From CAYRGC01 sp964423795 (GTDB lineage Bacteria > Patescibacteriota > Gracilibacteria > Peribacterales > Peribacteraceae): a stretch of 33,456 bases of DNA. The stretch is from positions 1 to 33,456 of the forward strand of contig CAYRGC010000013.1 in the NCBI GenBank assembly GCA_964423795.1, written 5' to 3'. The position numbers were made by a program, and so were the translations under genes. This document shows, piece after piece, positions 23,214 through 30,269 of this stretch (position 1 is its first letter; the number at the start of each line of letters is the position of its first letter). The notes under the pieces are model-generated. The model did not search any database. It saw only the letters and a program-made list of their open reading frames with translations, and was not told the DNA's origin.

Positions 23214-23242
23214 ATTCTTTCCATTCCCCGCTGCGAAGTCAA
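23214..23242 (-). promoter_or_regulatory. Promoter of small RNA copy 2
   Basis: -35 TTGACT (23237-23242), 17-nt spacer, -10 AAGAAT (23214-23219). 23205-23231 is identical to the matching part of copy 1. The plus-strand start signals of the pseudouridine synthase gene lie directly beside it. Confidence 0.7.
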
Positions 23243-23248
23243 TCCGGG

Positions 23249-23254
23249 TACACT
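23249..23254 (+). promoter_or_regulatory. Predicted -10 box of RluD-like gene
   Basis: TACACT, 6 nt before GTG 23261. There is no Shine-Dalgarno and no clear -35. The same spacing is seen for pgk and ruvX. Confidence 0.4.
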
Positions 23255-23260
23255 GGTTCC

Positions 23261-24196
23261 GTGCCGTCCTGGATCGTCTCCTCACCGGACCGACTCGATG
23301 CCTTCTTGGCGGCCGAGGGCGCGTTTTCGAGCCGAGCCCAGGCGCAGAAGGCCATCGAGGGGAAGCTCGTGACGGTGAACGACGGCGTCATCGAGAAGCC
23401 GGCGCACCGGCTCCAGGAGGGTGACAAGGTGGAGGTCACGGGCGATTTGCCCGCTCCCCCCTCGTCGATCGAGCCGGTCGATCTGCATCTTCCGGTTCTG
23501 TACGAGGACGCGCGTTGTCTCGTCATCAACAAGCCCGCCGGATACGCCGTCCATCCCGGCGCGGGCATGTCGCCCGGCGAGAAGACGATCCTGCACGGGG
23601 TCGCCCACCTGTTTTCGGAGCGCTCGCTCCCCTTCTCCGAGTCGGCCGTGCTCGTGCACCGCTTGGACAAGGACACGACGGGCTGCCTCCTCATCGCGAA
23701 GTCGGTGGCGGACCACTCGGCGCTCCAGAAGCAGTTCGAGGAACGCTCCGTCGACAAGCGGTACCTCGCGATCGTCGCCGGCGTTCCGGCGGTCGCGAAG
23801 GCCATGGTCGATTCCCCCATCGGCCGCAGCACGACGGACCGCACGCGGATGGCCGTGCACGCGGCGGGCGCCTCGCGCGAGGCGCAGACCACCTACGAGG
23901 TGCTCGCGACGGGCGACCGCTGCTCGCTTCTCCTCTGCGAACTGCACACCGGGCGCACCCATCAGATCCGCGTGCACCTGCATGCGCTCGGGCACCCGGT
24001 GCTCGGCGACGGCACGTACGGCAGCGAGCTCGCCGAGCGGCTCCATGAGGAAAAAAACATTCAGGGACTCAGTTTGCACGCCTGGACGCTCGCGTTCGCC
24101 TCCCCCGCGGACAAGAAGGAGCACAAGGTTGTCGCTCCGTTGCCGCAGGACTTCCTCGAGAATCTGGAGCGATGCGGGATCGAGTGGAAAGGATAG
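23261..24196 (+). CDS. rluD: RluA/RluD-family 23S rRNA pseudouridine synthase
   Basis: It converts uridines to pseudouridine in large-subunit rRNA. The 311-residue protein has an N-terminal S4 domain (about 9-55, RLDAFLAAEGAFSSRAQAQK) and the catalytic domain with CLVINKPAGYAVHPG, then the active-site motif AVLVHRLDKDTTGCLLIAKS, whose first Asp is the nucleophile, and LHTGRTHQIRVHLHALGHPVLGD. The S4-plus-synthase architecture is that of RluD (helix 69 positions) or close paralogues; the exact target is not certain. A GTG at 23261 gives the normal N-terminus. It converges on the FecR-like gene over a 24-bp inverted repeat. Confidence 0.92.
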   Translation: MPSWIVSSPDRLDAFLAAEGAFSSRAQAQKAIEGKLVTVNDGVIEKPAHRLQEGDKVEVTGDLPAPPSSIEPVDLHLPVLYEDARCLVINKPAGYAVHPGAGMSPGEKTILHGVAHLFSERSLPFSESAVLVHRLDKDTTGCLLIAKSVADHSALQKQFEERSVDKRYLAIVAGVPAVAKAMVDSPIGRSTTDRTRMAVHAAGASREAQTTYEVLATGDRCSLLLCELHTGRTHQIRVHLHALGHPVLGDGTYGSELAERLHEEKNIQGLSLHAWTLAFASPADKKEHKVVAPLPQDFLENLERCGIEWKG

Positions 24197-24203
24197 CGAA
24201 GAA

Positions 24204-24261
24204 CGAGGAAAGAGCTTGGGGAGCTTGAAAGCTTTGCCAAGCTCTTCAAGCTCTTTCCTCG
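24204..24261. repeat. Inverted repeat between convergent genes
   Basis: A 24-nt arm 24204-24227 pairs with 24238-24261 with only two non-Watson-Crick positions. Each arm holds two copies of the word AGCTTG or its complement. It occupies nearly the whole gap between the pseudouridine synthase and FecR-like genes. It shares the word GAGGAAAGAGCTTG with the repeats at 9288 and 30213. Confidence 0.8.
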
Positions 24262-24262
24262 C

Positions 24263-26071
24263 TTATTGCGACGCTGCCGTGGAGGCCGAGGAGCGCGTGC
24301 GGGTGGCAGACGAAGCGGTGCCCCCCGTCGCGCCGGGCCGGTACTCCACCGTGTAGGTCAGCCGGTCGAGCACCTCGCCCTTGGCGTTGCGCGCCACAAT
24401 CTCGTAGGCGTTCGTGCCGGACTTGAGGTTGCCGTACGAGACGTCCGCGACGTAGTTCCAGAACGTCACGCCGGGCTTGTAGAGCTGCAGGCGGTAGTCG
24501 TTGATCCAGATGGAATCCGTGCCCTTCGAGGTCTTGCCCTCGAGGAGGAACCCGGTACCCGTCTCGGCATGGCTCGCGCCGGGTGTCGGGCCCGTCACGG
24601 CGAGGATGCCGGGAGTGAGCGGCGCGTTATCGACGAGCGGCACCGAGCTTTGGGCGCTCGCGGAGGTCGCGGACGCGGCCGAACCGGCGGAGGCCGAGGA
24701 GCCGACGACGCCGTCGTTGCCCTGCCCCTGCACGATCGTGAGGCGTGCGGCGGGACTCTTGCTGCCGTCGGCGAACGTGGCGACGACGTCATAGGTGTTC
24801 GTGCCGGCCTTCATGTTCCCGAGCCGCAGGCTCGCGATGTAGCTCCACTCGCCCTTTTCGGTGTTGAAGAGCTGGAGCTTGTAGTCGTTGACCGAGATGC
24901 CCGTGGCGTTCGCCGGAGCCTTGCCGCGGAGCACGATTTCCTCGGAGTCGCTCTTATACGTCTCGCCCGCTTTCGCCGGCTCGGTGAACGTCGGCGAAGT
25001 GGCGTCGCCCGTCGCGGGCGCGCCGCCGGTCTTCACGATGCGCTTCACGGTGGCGATCGTCTTGCCGTTCTCGTCCTGCGCGTCCACGCCGATCTCGAAT
25101 TCGGTTTCCCCCGCGGGGAGCGCCAGATCGAGGGCGAAGATGCCGCTCGCGACGTCGAGCACAGCCTTGTGGCCGTTCACCTGCACCGCCGCGACGCTCG
25201 GGTCCACGGTTCCCTTCACAGTGACCACGTCGCCGGAGACGGTCGCGCCTGCCGCGGGCTCGCGCAGCGTCAGGACGTCGCCGCTGCCCGTGCGCGGGGC
25301 CGAGGAGACGGAAGGCGCGCGGCCGCCGAGCAGCAGCGTGCGGCTCTCCGTGAGGAGCGGGGCCTGGAGCGCGTTGGCGTCGAGCGGCGAACGGTAGGCG
25401 TACGGATCGGCGACGGTGTCCGCGCCCTCGGGCAGCATCCACTGCTGGCCCTCGCCGATGTAGAACGGATCCGTGTCCTTGAGCGTGACTTTCACGCCTT
25501 GGCCGTCGGCGGCGTACACCGCGATCGAACGCACGGTCGCGATGGCCTCCGCGTTGCCGGGAAGGTCGTAGGTGATGGTCGGGAACACGAGGCGGCGGAC
25601 GGCGGAACCGGAGGAGGTCAGGCGCGGCGTGGCGATCCAGAGGCCTCCTTCGCGCACCGTCAGGCGGATCTCGCTCGAAGAGGTCTGCTTGCCGCTCTCG
25701 TCGATGAGCAGATCGGTCGACGCGTCGAGGCGCGCGAGGGTGCGGTCGAAGAACGCGAGGCTCGCGTGGGCGTTGGGACCCGTCTTGAGGCCGTCGCCCG
25801 GGAACAGCATCATGCCGTCCTCCGCGGGTTGGAGATCGGCGCCCTGGAGGGACACGTTGATGAGGCCCTTCGGCTCGGTCGTGAGCGAGGTGGGCATGCG
25901 GTCGAGCGAACCGCTCCAGCCGAAGAGTCCCATGACTCCCTTGACGAGGAGCCAGAGGATGCCCGCGAGCACCGCGAGCACGAGCAGGCGCTGCACCGCG
26001 AGGGGCACGCCGGAGGGTTTTGCCATCGGGTACGGACTGCGTCGATGGCGATGGCGGAAGAGCATGGCCAT
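24263..26071 (-). CDS. Membrane-anchored FecR-like surface protein with Ig-like repeats
   Basis: This 602-residue protein has a short basic cytoplasmic N-terminus, one membrane helix (about 24-48) and a long extracellular part. About 60-215 is FecR-like (LFPGDGLKTGPNAHASLAFF, then LDASTDLLID). About 255-335 is an Ig-like domain (GDVVTVKGTVDPSVAAVQVN). Two related ~75-residue units follow near 366-441 and 500-577, sharing the pattern IxxNDYxLQL, a Trp/Tyr strand, and GNxKxGTNxY. Ser/Ala-rich linkers join them and the tail is Ser/Ala/Thr-rich. ATG 26071 follows a TTGCGG-N18-TAGCAT promoter; ATG 26083, 26065 and 26026 are alternatives. It lies downstream of the PilB-like ATPase on the same strand. 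No sigma/anti-sigma pair is present, so iron signalling is unlikely. Confidence 0.8.
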   Translation of the reverse strand: MAMLFRHRHRRSPYPMAKPSGVPLAVQRLLVLAVLAGILWLLVKGVMGLFGWSGSLDRMPTSLTTEPKGLINVSLQGADLQPAEDGMMLFPGDGLKTGPNAHASLAFFDRTLARLDASTDLLIDESGKQTSSSEIRLTVREGGLWIATPRLTSSGSAVRRLVFPTITYDLPGNAEAIATVRSIAVYAADGQGVKVTLKDTDPFYIGEGQQWMLPEGADTVADPYAYRSPLDANALQAPLLTESRTLLLGGRAPSVSSAPRTGSGDVLTLREPAAGATVSGDVVTVKGTVDPSVAAVQVNGHKAVLDVASGIFALDLALPAGETEFEIGVDAQDENGKTIATVKRIVKTGGAPATGDATSPTFTEPAKAGETYKSDSEEIVLRGKAPANATGISVNDYKLQLFNTEKGEWSYIASLRLGNMKAGTNTYDVVATFADGSKSPAARLTIVQGQGNDGVVGSSASAGSAASATSASAQSSVPLVDNAPLTPGILAVTGPTPGASHAETGTGFLLEGKTSKGTDSIWINDYRLQLYKPGVTFWNYVADVSYGNLKSGTNAYEIVARNAKGEVLDRLTYTVEYRPGATGGTASSATRTRSSASTAASQ

Positions 26072-26076
26072 GTGGA

Positions 26077-26106
26077 TGCCCATGCTATGGAAAAAGAGGT
26101 GGAGTC
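26077..26106 (-). promoter_or_regulatory. Possible promoter of FecR-like gene
   Basis: Minus strand: -35 TTGCGG about 26105-26110, 18-nt spacer, -10 TAGCAT about 26082-26087, roughly 10 nt before ATG 26071. The coordinates given are approximate. Confidence 0.3.
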
Positions 26107-26133
26107 CGCAAGACGACCTCAAAAGGAAAGGAT

Positions 26134-26180
26134 CAAATCCCAATGACCAAATTCCAATGTATGTTGGTCCTTGGGATTTG
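26134..26180. repeat. Inverted repeat between two co-directional genes
   Basis: A 17-nt arm 26134-26150 pairs with 26164-26180 at 16 of 17, with a 13-nt loop. It lies after the end of the PilB-like gene and before the FecR-like promoter, so it could separate the two units. Confidence 0.75.
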
Positions 26181-26193
26181 GGTTTGGGGATCG

Positions 26194-27306
26194 TTACATC
26201 GTCACGCGTGCGACTTCCTCCGCGGAGGTGCGGTTGGCCTTGATGAGGTCTTCCCCCCACTCGCGCATCGAACGGAAGCCTTCCTTGCGGGCTTGCGCCT
26301 CGAGGGCGGCGGATTGTTCCATCGAGAGGACGAGCTGCTGGATGCTCGGCGTCACGAGGAAGAGCTCGGGAACCACGATTTGCCCGTCGTAGCTGTCGTT
26401 CGCTCCCGGATCGCAGGTGCCGGAAGCCTGGCAGGAGGGAGTGAGCGTGCGGACGAGACGCTGCGCGAGCACGGCGCGGAGCGCCGGCGCGAGGGTATAG
26501 GGGCTCACGCCCATGGAGAGGAGGCGCGGAATGGCCTCGATCGAGGAGTTCGTGTGCAGCGTCGAGAGCACGAGGTGGCCCGTGAGAGCGGCGTTCACCG
26601 CGGTCTGCGCGGTCTCGAGGTCGCGGATCTCGCCGACGAGGATCACGTCGGGGTCGTGGCGGAGGATGCTCCGGAGCCCGCCCGCGAACGTGTAGTCGTG
26701 ATCGGCGTCGATCTCGCTTTGGATGATGCCGGGGATCTCGTACTCCACCGGATCCTCGAGCGTGATGATGTTGCGCTCCTTCCCGACGACCGTGGAGAGG
26801 AGGGCGTAGAGAGTCGTCGTTTTGCCCGAGCCGGTGGGACCCGTCACGAGGACGAGGCCGTGCGGCAGTTCCACCAGGTCCTGGAGGGTCTTTTCCATCT
26901 CCGCCGGAAAACCGAGCTTCTGGAGCGGAAGGATGCCGCGATGCGGATCGAGAAGGCGCAGCGTCAGCGCCTCGCCGAAGCGGCTCGGCAGCGTCGCCAC
27001 GCGGACGTTCACCGAGCGGGGGGCCTTCGGGTCTTGCGCGTCGAAGACGTATTGCCCGTCCTGCGGCAGCGTCGTGATGTTGAGCTTGAGCTTCGACATG
27101 AACTTCACGCGCCGAAGCAAGTCCTCGTACTGGGAGTCGCTCAGGATCTCGAGGAGCCGGAGCACGCCGTTGAGGCGCCACTCGAGGCGCACCCCGTCCT
27201 TCTGGGGCGAGAGGTGGATGTCCGAGGCGCCCGTCTCCACGCACATCGCGTGCAGCCGATCGAGGAGCTGCTCTCCGTTGAGGCCGGCGAACGAGGTTTG
27301 TGACAT
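26194..27306 (-). CDS. PilB/GspE-type secretion or pilus assembly ATPase
   Basis: This hexameric motor ATPase family powers type IV pilus assembly and type II secretion. The 370-residue protein has an N-terminal domain of the PilB/GspE N2 type (ASDIHLSPQKDGVRLEWRLNG) and the ATPase core with Walker A GPTGSGKT at 156-163, Asp box NIITLEDPVEYEIPGIIQSE at 179-198, Walker B VILVGEIRDLET near 221-232 and His box TGHLVLSTLHTN at 242-253. It lacks the N-terminal MshEN domain of full PilB (~570 residues) and the four-cysteine zinc site; only a Cys pair remains (CQASGTC). It may therefore be a minimal motor. PilT-like retraction cannot be excluded, but the EDPVEYEIPG motif fits the assembly type. No pilin gene is close. 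Confidence 0.88.
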   Translation of the reverse strand: MSQTSFAGLNGEQLLDRLHAMCVETGASDIHLSPQKDGVRLEWRLNGVLRLLEILSDSQYEDLLRRVKFMSKLKLNITTLPQDGQYVFDAQDPKAPRSVNVRVATLPSRFGEALTLRLLDPHRGILPLQKLGFPAEMEKTLQDLVELPHGLVLVTGPTGSGKTTTLYALLSTVVGKERNIITLEDPVEYEIPGIIQSEIDADHDYTFAGGLRSILRHDPDVILVGEIRDLETAQTAVNAALTGHLVLSTLHTNSSIEAIPRLLSMGVSPYTLAPALRAVLAQRLVRTLTPSCQASGTCDPGANDSYDGQIVVPELFLVTPSIQQLVLSMEQSAALEAQARKEGFRSMREWGEDLIKANRTSAEEVARVTM

Positions 27307-27314
27307 TTCCGTTT

Positions 27315-27343
27315 ATTATAGCAGAAAATGAGCCAAGCGACCA
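27315..27343 (-). promoter_or_regulatory. Promoter of PilB-like ATPase gene
   Basis: Minus strand: a perfect -10 TATAAT (27315-27320), 8 nt before the ATG, with a partial -35 TGGTCG (27338-27343) at 17 nt. There is no Shine-Dalgarno. Confidence 0.65.
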
Positions 27344-27370
27344 TGCCGGGTTTTCAGCTATAGGTAGATC

Positions 27371-27464
27371 GAAAAAGGTTCTGAGGTTTTGAGGTTTTGA
27401 GGTTTTCCTGTTGAGTTCTCGGAGGGTGCCAAAGCTCAGAACCTCAAAACCTCAAAGCTTTTTC
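27371..27464. repeat. Word-built inverted repeat between divergent promoters
   Basis: Left arm 27371-27402 pairs with right arm 27434-27464 with one indel and few mismatches. The arms are tandem copies of the words TGAGGTTT and its complement. Unlike the others it lies between two divergent genes, where no terminator is needed by either neighbour. Confidence 0.75.
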
Positions 27465-27475
27465 CAAGTCCTTCC

Positions 27476-27504
27476 TTGGCCAACAATCGCCCCCGCGTTA
27501 CCAT
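27476..27504 (+). promoter_or_regulatory. Predicted promoter of penicillin-binding protein gene
   Basis: -35 TTGGCC (27476-27481), 17-nt spacer, -10 TACCAT (27499-27504). The predicted leader to ATG 27525 is about 14 nt. Confidence 0.45.
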
Positions 27505-27524
27505 CCTGATCCGAGACAGCCCCG

Positions 27525-30197
27525 ATGATTCCGAAGCGTCATTCCTACGGCATGGCGTCCGAGACGCAGCGCAGACGGTCCCTTCACGAGCGCATTTTCC
27601 TCGTCATGGGCGTGTTGCTCCTCTATCTGCTCATCGTGGTGGCGCGCCTGCTCGAGCTGCAGCTCGTGCGCGGCGCTTCCTTTTCCCAGTGGGCGGAGCA
27701 GAAGCATTTCGCGGGCGTGAAGTTGCCGGCGAAGCGCGGCGAGATCCTCGGGACGAACAGCAAGACGGGCGAGCTCACGATCTTCGCGACCAATACCACG
27801 CTCGATCTCGTCTACGTCGATCCGTCCGCCTCGAACGACAAGGATCCCAAACAGCTCCTCGAGGACAAGAAGCTCGTGGCGCGGACGCTCGCCGATACGC
27901 TGCTCACGCAGGAATTCCACGACGCGTGCTCGCACGGGGCGGAGACCTGTCCGCGGGAGCTCATCAAGTTCTACGCTGCCGCATTCGATCCCGTGAAGCA
28001 GCACCAGATCCGGAATTCCGGCAGCATCCTGGAGCCCCTGCCGCCCGGTCCCCTTCCCCCGAAGCTTCTCAAGCTGCCGTCGCTCGTGGAGGCGAGGGAT
28101 CTCTTCATGAACGACATCCAGGAGCGCATCTCCTCGACGCGCGTCACCTTCGTGCCGCTCAAGTACGGCTCGACGAAAGTCGAGGAGGAAGCAGTGCAGA
28201 AGTTGAACATTCCCGGAGTCCAGGTGGACACGGAAGACCACCTCATCTCCGCGAATCCCGAGGAGATCAACCAGTCGCTCGTCGATTCCTTCTCTGAGTC
28301 GCTCGCGCAGACGCTCTCCATCGATGAAGGGTCCATCAAGAGCCTCCTGCTGTCGCGGACGCTCCGCTACGTGCCCATCATGCGCAAGGTGCCGCGCGAA
28401 CTCAGTCTCAAGCTCGTGGAACAGAAAACGGAGTCCGCGAAGCAGGCCCTCAAGGACATCTCCGGCAGCAAGCGTCCCCCGGCGGATCCCGAGTACCCCC
28501 TGCGCATGATCGCGCTCGTACCGGAGCATTGGCGTTTCTATCCCGATACCACCATCGCCTCGCAGGTCGTGGGGTTCCTCAATACGAACCAGGAGGCGCA
28601 GTACGGCATCGAACGGACGTATAACTCCCAGCTTCGCGGCGAGGACGGCACCATCAACACGGCCAACGACCTGCGCGGCGGACAGATCCTCCGTTCCGAG
28701 CAGAAAATCCAGGATCCCAAGGACGGCGACACCGTCATCCTCACCATCGATCGCGCGGTGCAGGAGCACGTGGAGCAGGCGCTTGAGGCCGGCATGAAGC
28801 AGTTCAGCGCGGAAAGCGCCCAGGCCATCGTGATGGATCCCTTCACGGGGAAGATCGTTGCGATGGTCAACGCGCCGCTCTTCAACAGCAACAACTACGC
28901 CGACGTGTACGAGCGCGAACCGATCACCCTCGACAGCAACCGGCAGAAGAAGGTGGTGGTCGAGATTTACCATCCCGAAACGCACGTGCTCGTAGTGCGC
29001 GATTACATCGATCACGTGCTCACGGGCTCTGGTCGCACGCTGCTCAGCGAGAAGATCCAAGCGAGCCTCTCGGACCTGGAGAAACTCTACGATCTTCATG
29101 ACCTTTCTCGTTATTATCTCTACGTCAGCAATCAATCCAACTACCGTTACGAGGTGTTCCCCACCACGGATCCGGGAGTATGGCTCAAGTTCAAGAACAC
29201 CGTCGGCGTCGGCGCCTACCTCAATCGCACGGTGCAGGAGATCTACGAACCGGGTTCCGTCATGAAACCCATCACCATGTCCATCGCGATCGACCAGGGC
29301 GAAGTGAACGCCATGGATACCTACGAGGACTTCGGCCCGATCGACATGCAGGACGGCCAGAAACCCATCAATAACAACGATGGAAACCACTACGGCCGCG
29401 TCAGCATGGTCCAGTGCCTCGAGTACTCGATCAACACCTGCATGTCCGAACTCGGCTTCAAACTGGGGCCGAAGCTTCTCGTGAGCATGTTTGAGCGCTT
29501 CGGCTTCGGCAAGATCACGAGCATCGAACTGGATGACGAGCTCGCGGGCGAGATTCAGCCGTGGAAAGGCCTGCCCCGTCGCACGCTCGCCTCCATGACC
29601 TTCGGACAGGGCATCTCGGTGACGCCGCTCCAGATGATCACGGCCTGGTCGGCGCTGGCCAACGGCGGCAAGCTCGTGCGCCCGATCATCGTCGACAGCG
29701 TGATCCACGAGGACGGCACGCGCGAGTACACGCCGACCCGCGTGATCGACCAGGTCATCACGCCGCAGACGTCGGACACGATCACCGCCATGCTCGTGAG
29801 TTCCGCCACCCGCGGTTTCGCCAAGGGCGGCAAGGTTCCCGGGTACCGCATCGCGGGCAAGACCGGCACCTCGCAGATCGCCGGTCCCGGCGCCCAGTAC
29901 GAGACGGGCACCGGCAGCACCGTCGCGACCTACGCGGGTTACGCCCCCGTGAACCGCCCCCGCTTCGTCATTCTCGTGAAGATCGACCGTCCCAAGCGCG
30001 GCACGCACGGCGCCGTCGCCGCCGCTCCGATCTTCAAAGACATCGCCGCGTACCTCCTGCGGTACTACGGTATCCCGCCCGACGACGGCAACGGCTCCAT
30101 CCAGGAGGAGCGGCAGCGCGCGCGCCAGATCGAGGCGGAGATCCTCAAGCCTCTCAAAAAGAAAGACGAGGTGCCGCGGGTGATGGAGAAGTTCTGA
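27525..30197 (+). CDS. Class B penicillin-binding protein (PBP2/FtsI-like transpeptidase)
   Basis: It cross-links peptidoglycan. The 890-residue protein has a membrane anchor at about 24-47, the N-terminal PBP-dimer module (KLPAKRGEILGTN at 66-78; FYPDTTIASQVVGFLN at 338-353; GIERTYNSQLRGEDG at 361-375), and the transpeptidase domain. The catalytic motifs are intact: S578-V-M-K581 (YEPGSVMKP), S635-I-N637 and K779-T-G781. Class B enzymes usually have 550-750 residues. Extra length comes from ~200 residues in the N-terminal module and a ~100-residue insertion (about 463-565) just before the active-site serine. PBP2 (elongation) or FtsI (division) cannot be decided. ATG 27552 is an alternative start. 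It ends convergently with glmS. Confidence 0.92.
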   Translation: MIPKRHSYGMASETQRRRSLHERIFLVMGVLLLYLLIVVARLLELQLVRGASFSQWAEQKHFAGVKLPAKRGEILGTNSKTGELTIFATNTTLDLVYVDPSASNDKDPKQLLEDKKLVARTLADTLLTQEFHDACSHGAETCPRELIKFYAAAFDPVKQHQIRNSGSILEPLPPGPLPPKLLKLPSLVEARDLFMNDIQERISSTRVTFVPLKYGSTKVEEEAVQKLNIPGVQVDTEDHLISANPEEINQSLVDSFSESLAQTLSIDEGSIKSLLLSRTLRYVPIMRKVPRELSLKLVEQKTESAKQALKDISGSKRPPADPEYPLRMIALVPEHWRFYPDTTIASQVVGFLNTNQEAQYGIERTYNSQLRGEDGTINTANDLRGGQILRSEQKIQDPKDGDTVILTIDRAVQEHVEQALEAGMKQFSAESAQAIVMDPFTGKIVAMVNAPLFNSNNYADVYEREPITLDSNRQKKVVVEIYHPETHVLVVRDYIDHVLTGSGRTLLSEKIQASLSDLEKLYDLHDLSRYYLYVSNQSNYRYEVFPTTDPGVWLKFKNTVGVGAYLNRTVQEIYEPGSVMKPITMSIAIDQGEVNAMDTYEDFGPIDMQDGQKPINNNDGNHYGRVSMVQCLEYSINTCMSELGFKLGPKLLVSMFERFGFGKITSIELDDELAGEIQPWKGLPRRTLASMTFGQGISVTPLQMITAWSALANGGKLVRPIIVDSVIHEDGTREYTPTRVIDQVITPQTSDTITAMLVSSATRGFAKGGKVPGYRIAGKTGTSQIAGPGAQYETGTGSTVATYAGYAPVNRPRFVILVKIDRPKRGTHGAVAAAPIFKDIAAYLLRYYGIPPDDGNGSIQEERQRARQIEAEILKPLKKKDEVPRVMEKF

Positions 30198-30212
30198 GGA
30201 GACGAGAAAAGA

Positions 30213-30260
30213 GGAGAGAGGAAAGAGCTTGAAGAGCTTTCCAAGCTCTCTCCTCTCTCC
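30213..30260. repeat. Inverted repeat between convergent PBP gene and glmS
   Basis: A 19-nt arm 30213-30231 pairs with 30242-30260 at 18 of 19, with a 10-nt loop. It contains the shared word GAGGAAAGAGCTTG. A likely bidirectional terminator. Confidence 0.78.
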
Positions 30261-30269
30261 TTCGTACCT

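Noticed and set aside
23025..23285. Minus-strand ORFs crossing the two small RNA genes
   Set aside because: They run through promoters and terminator stems of both copies, have no start signals, and the two copies do not keep a common reading frame.
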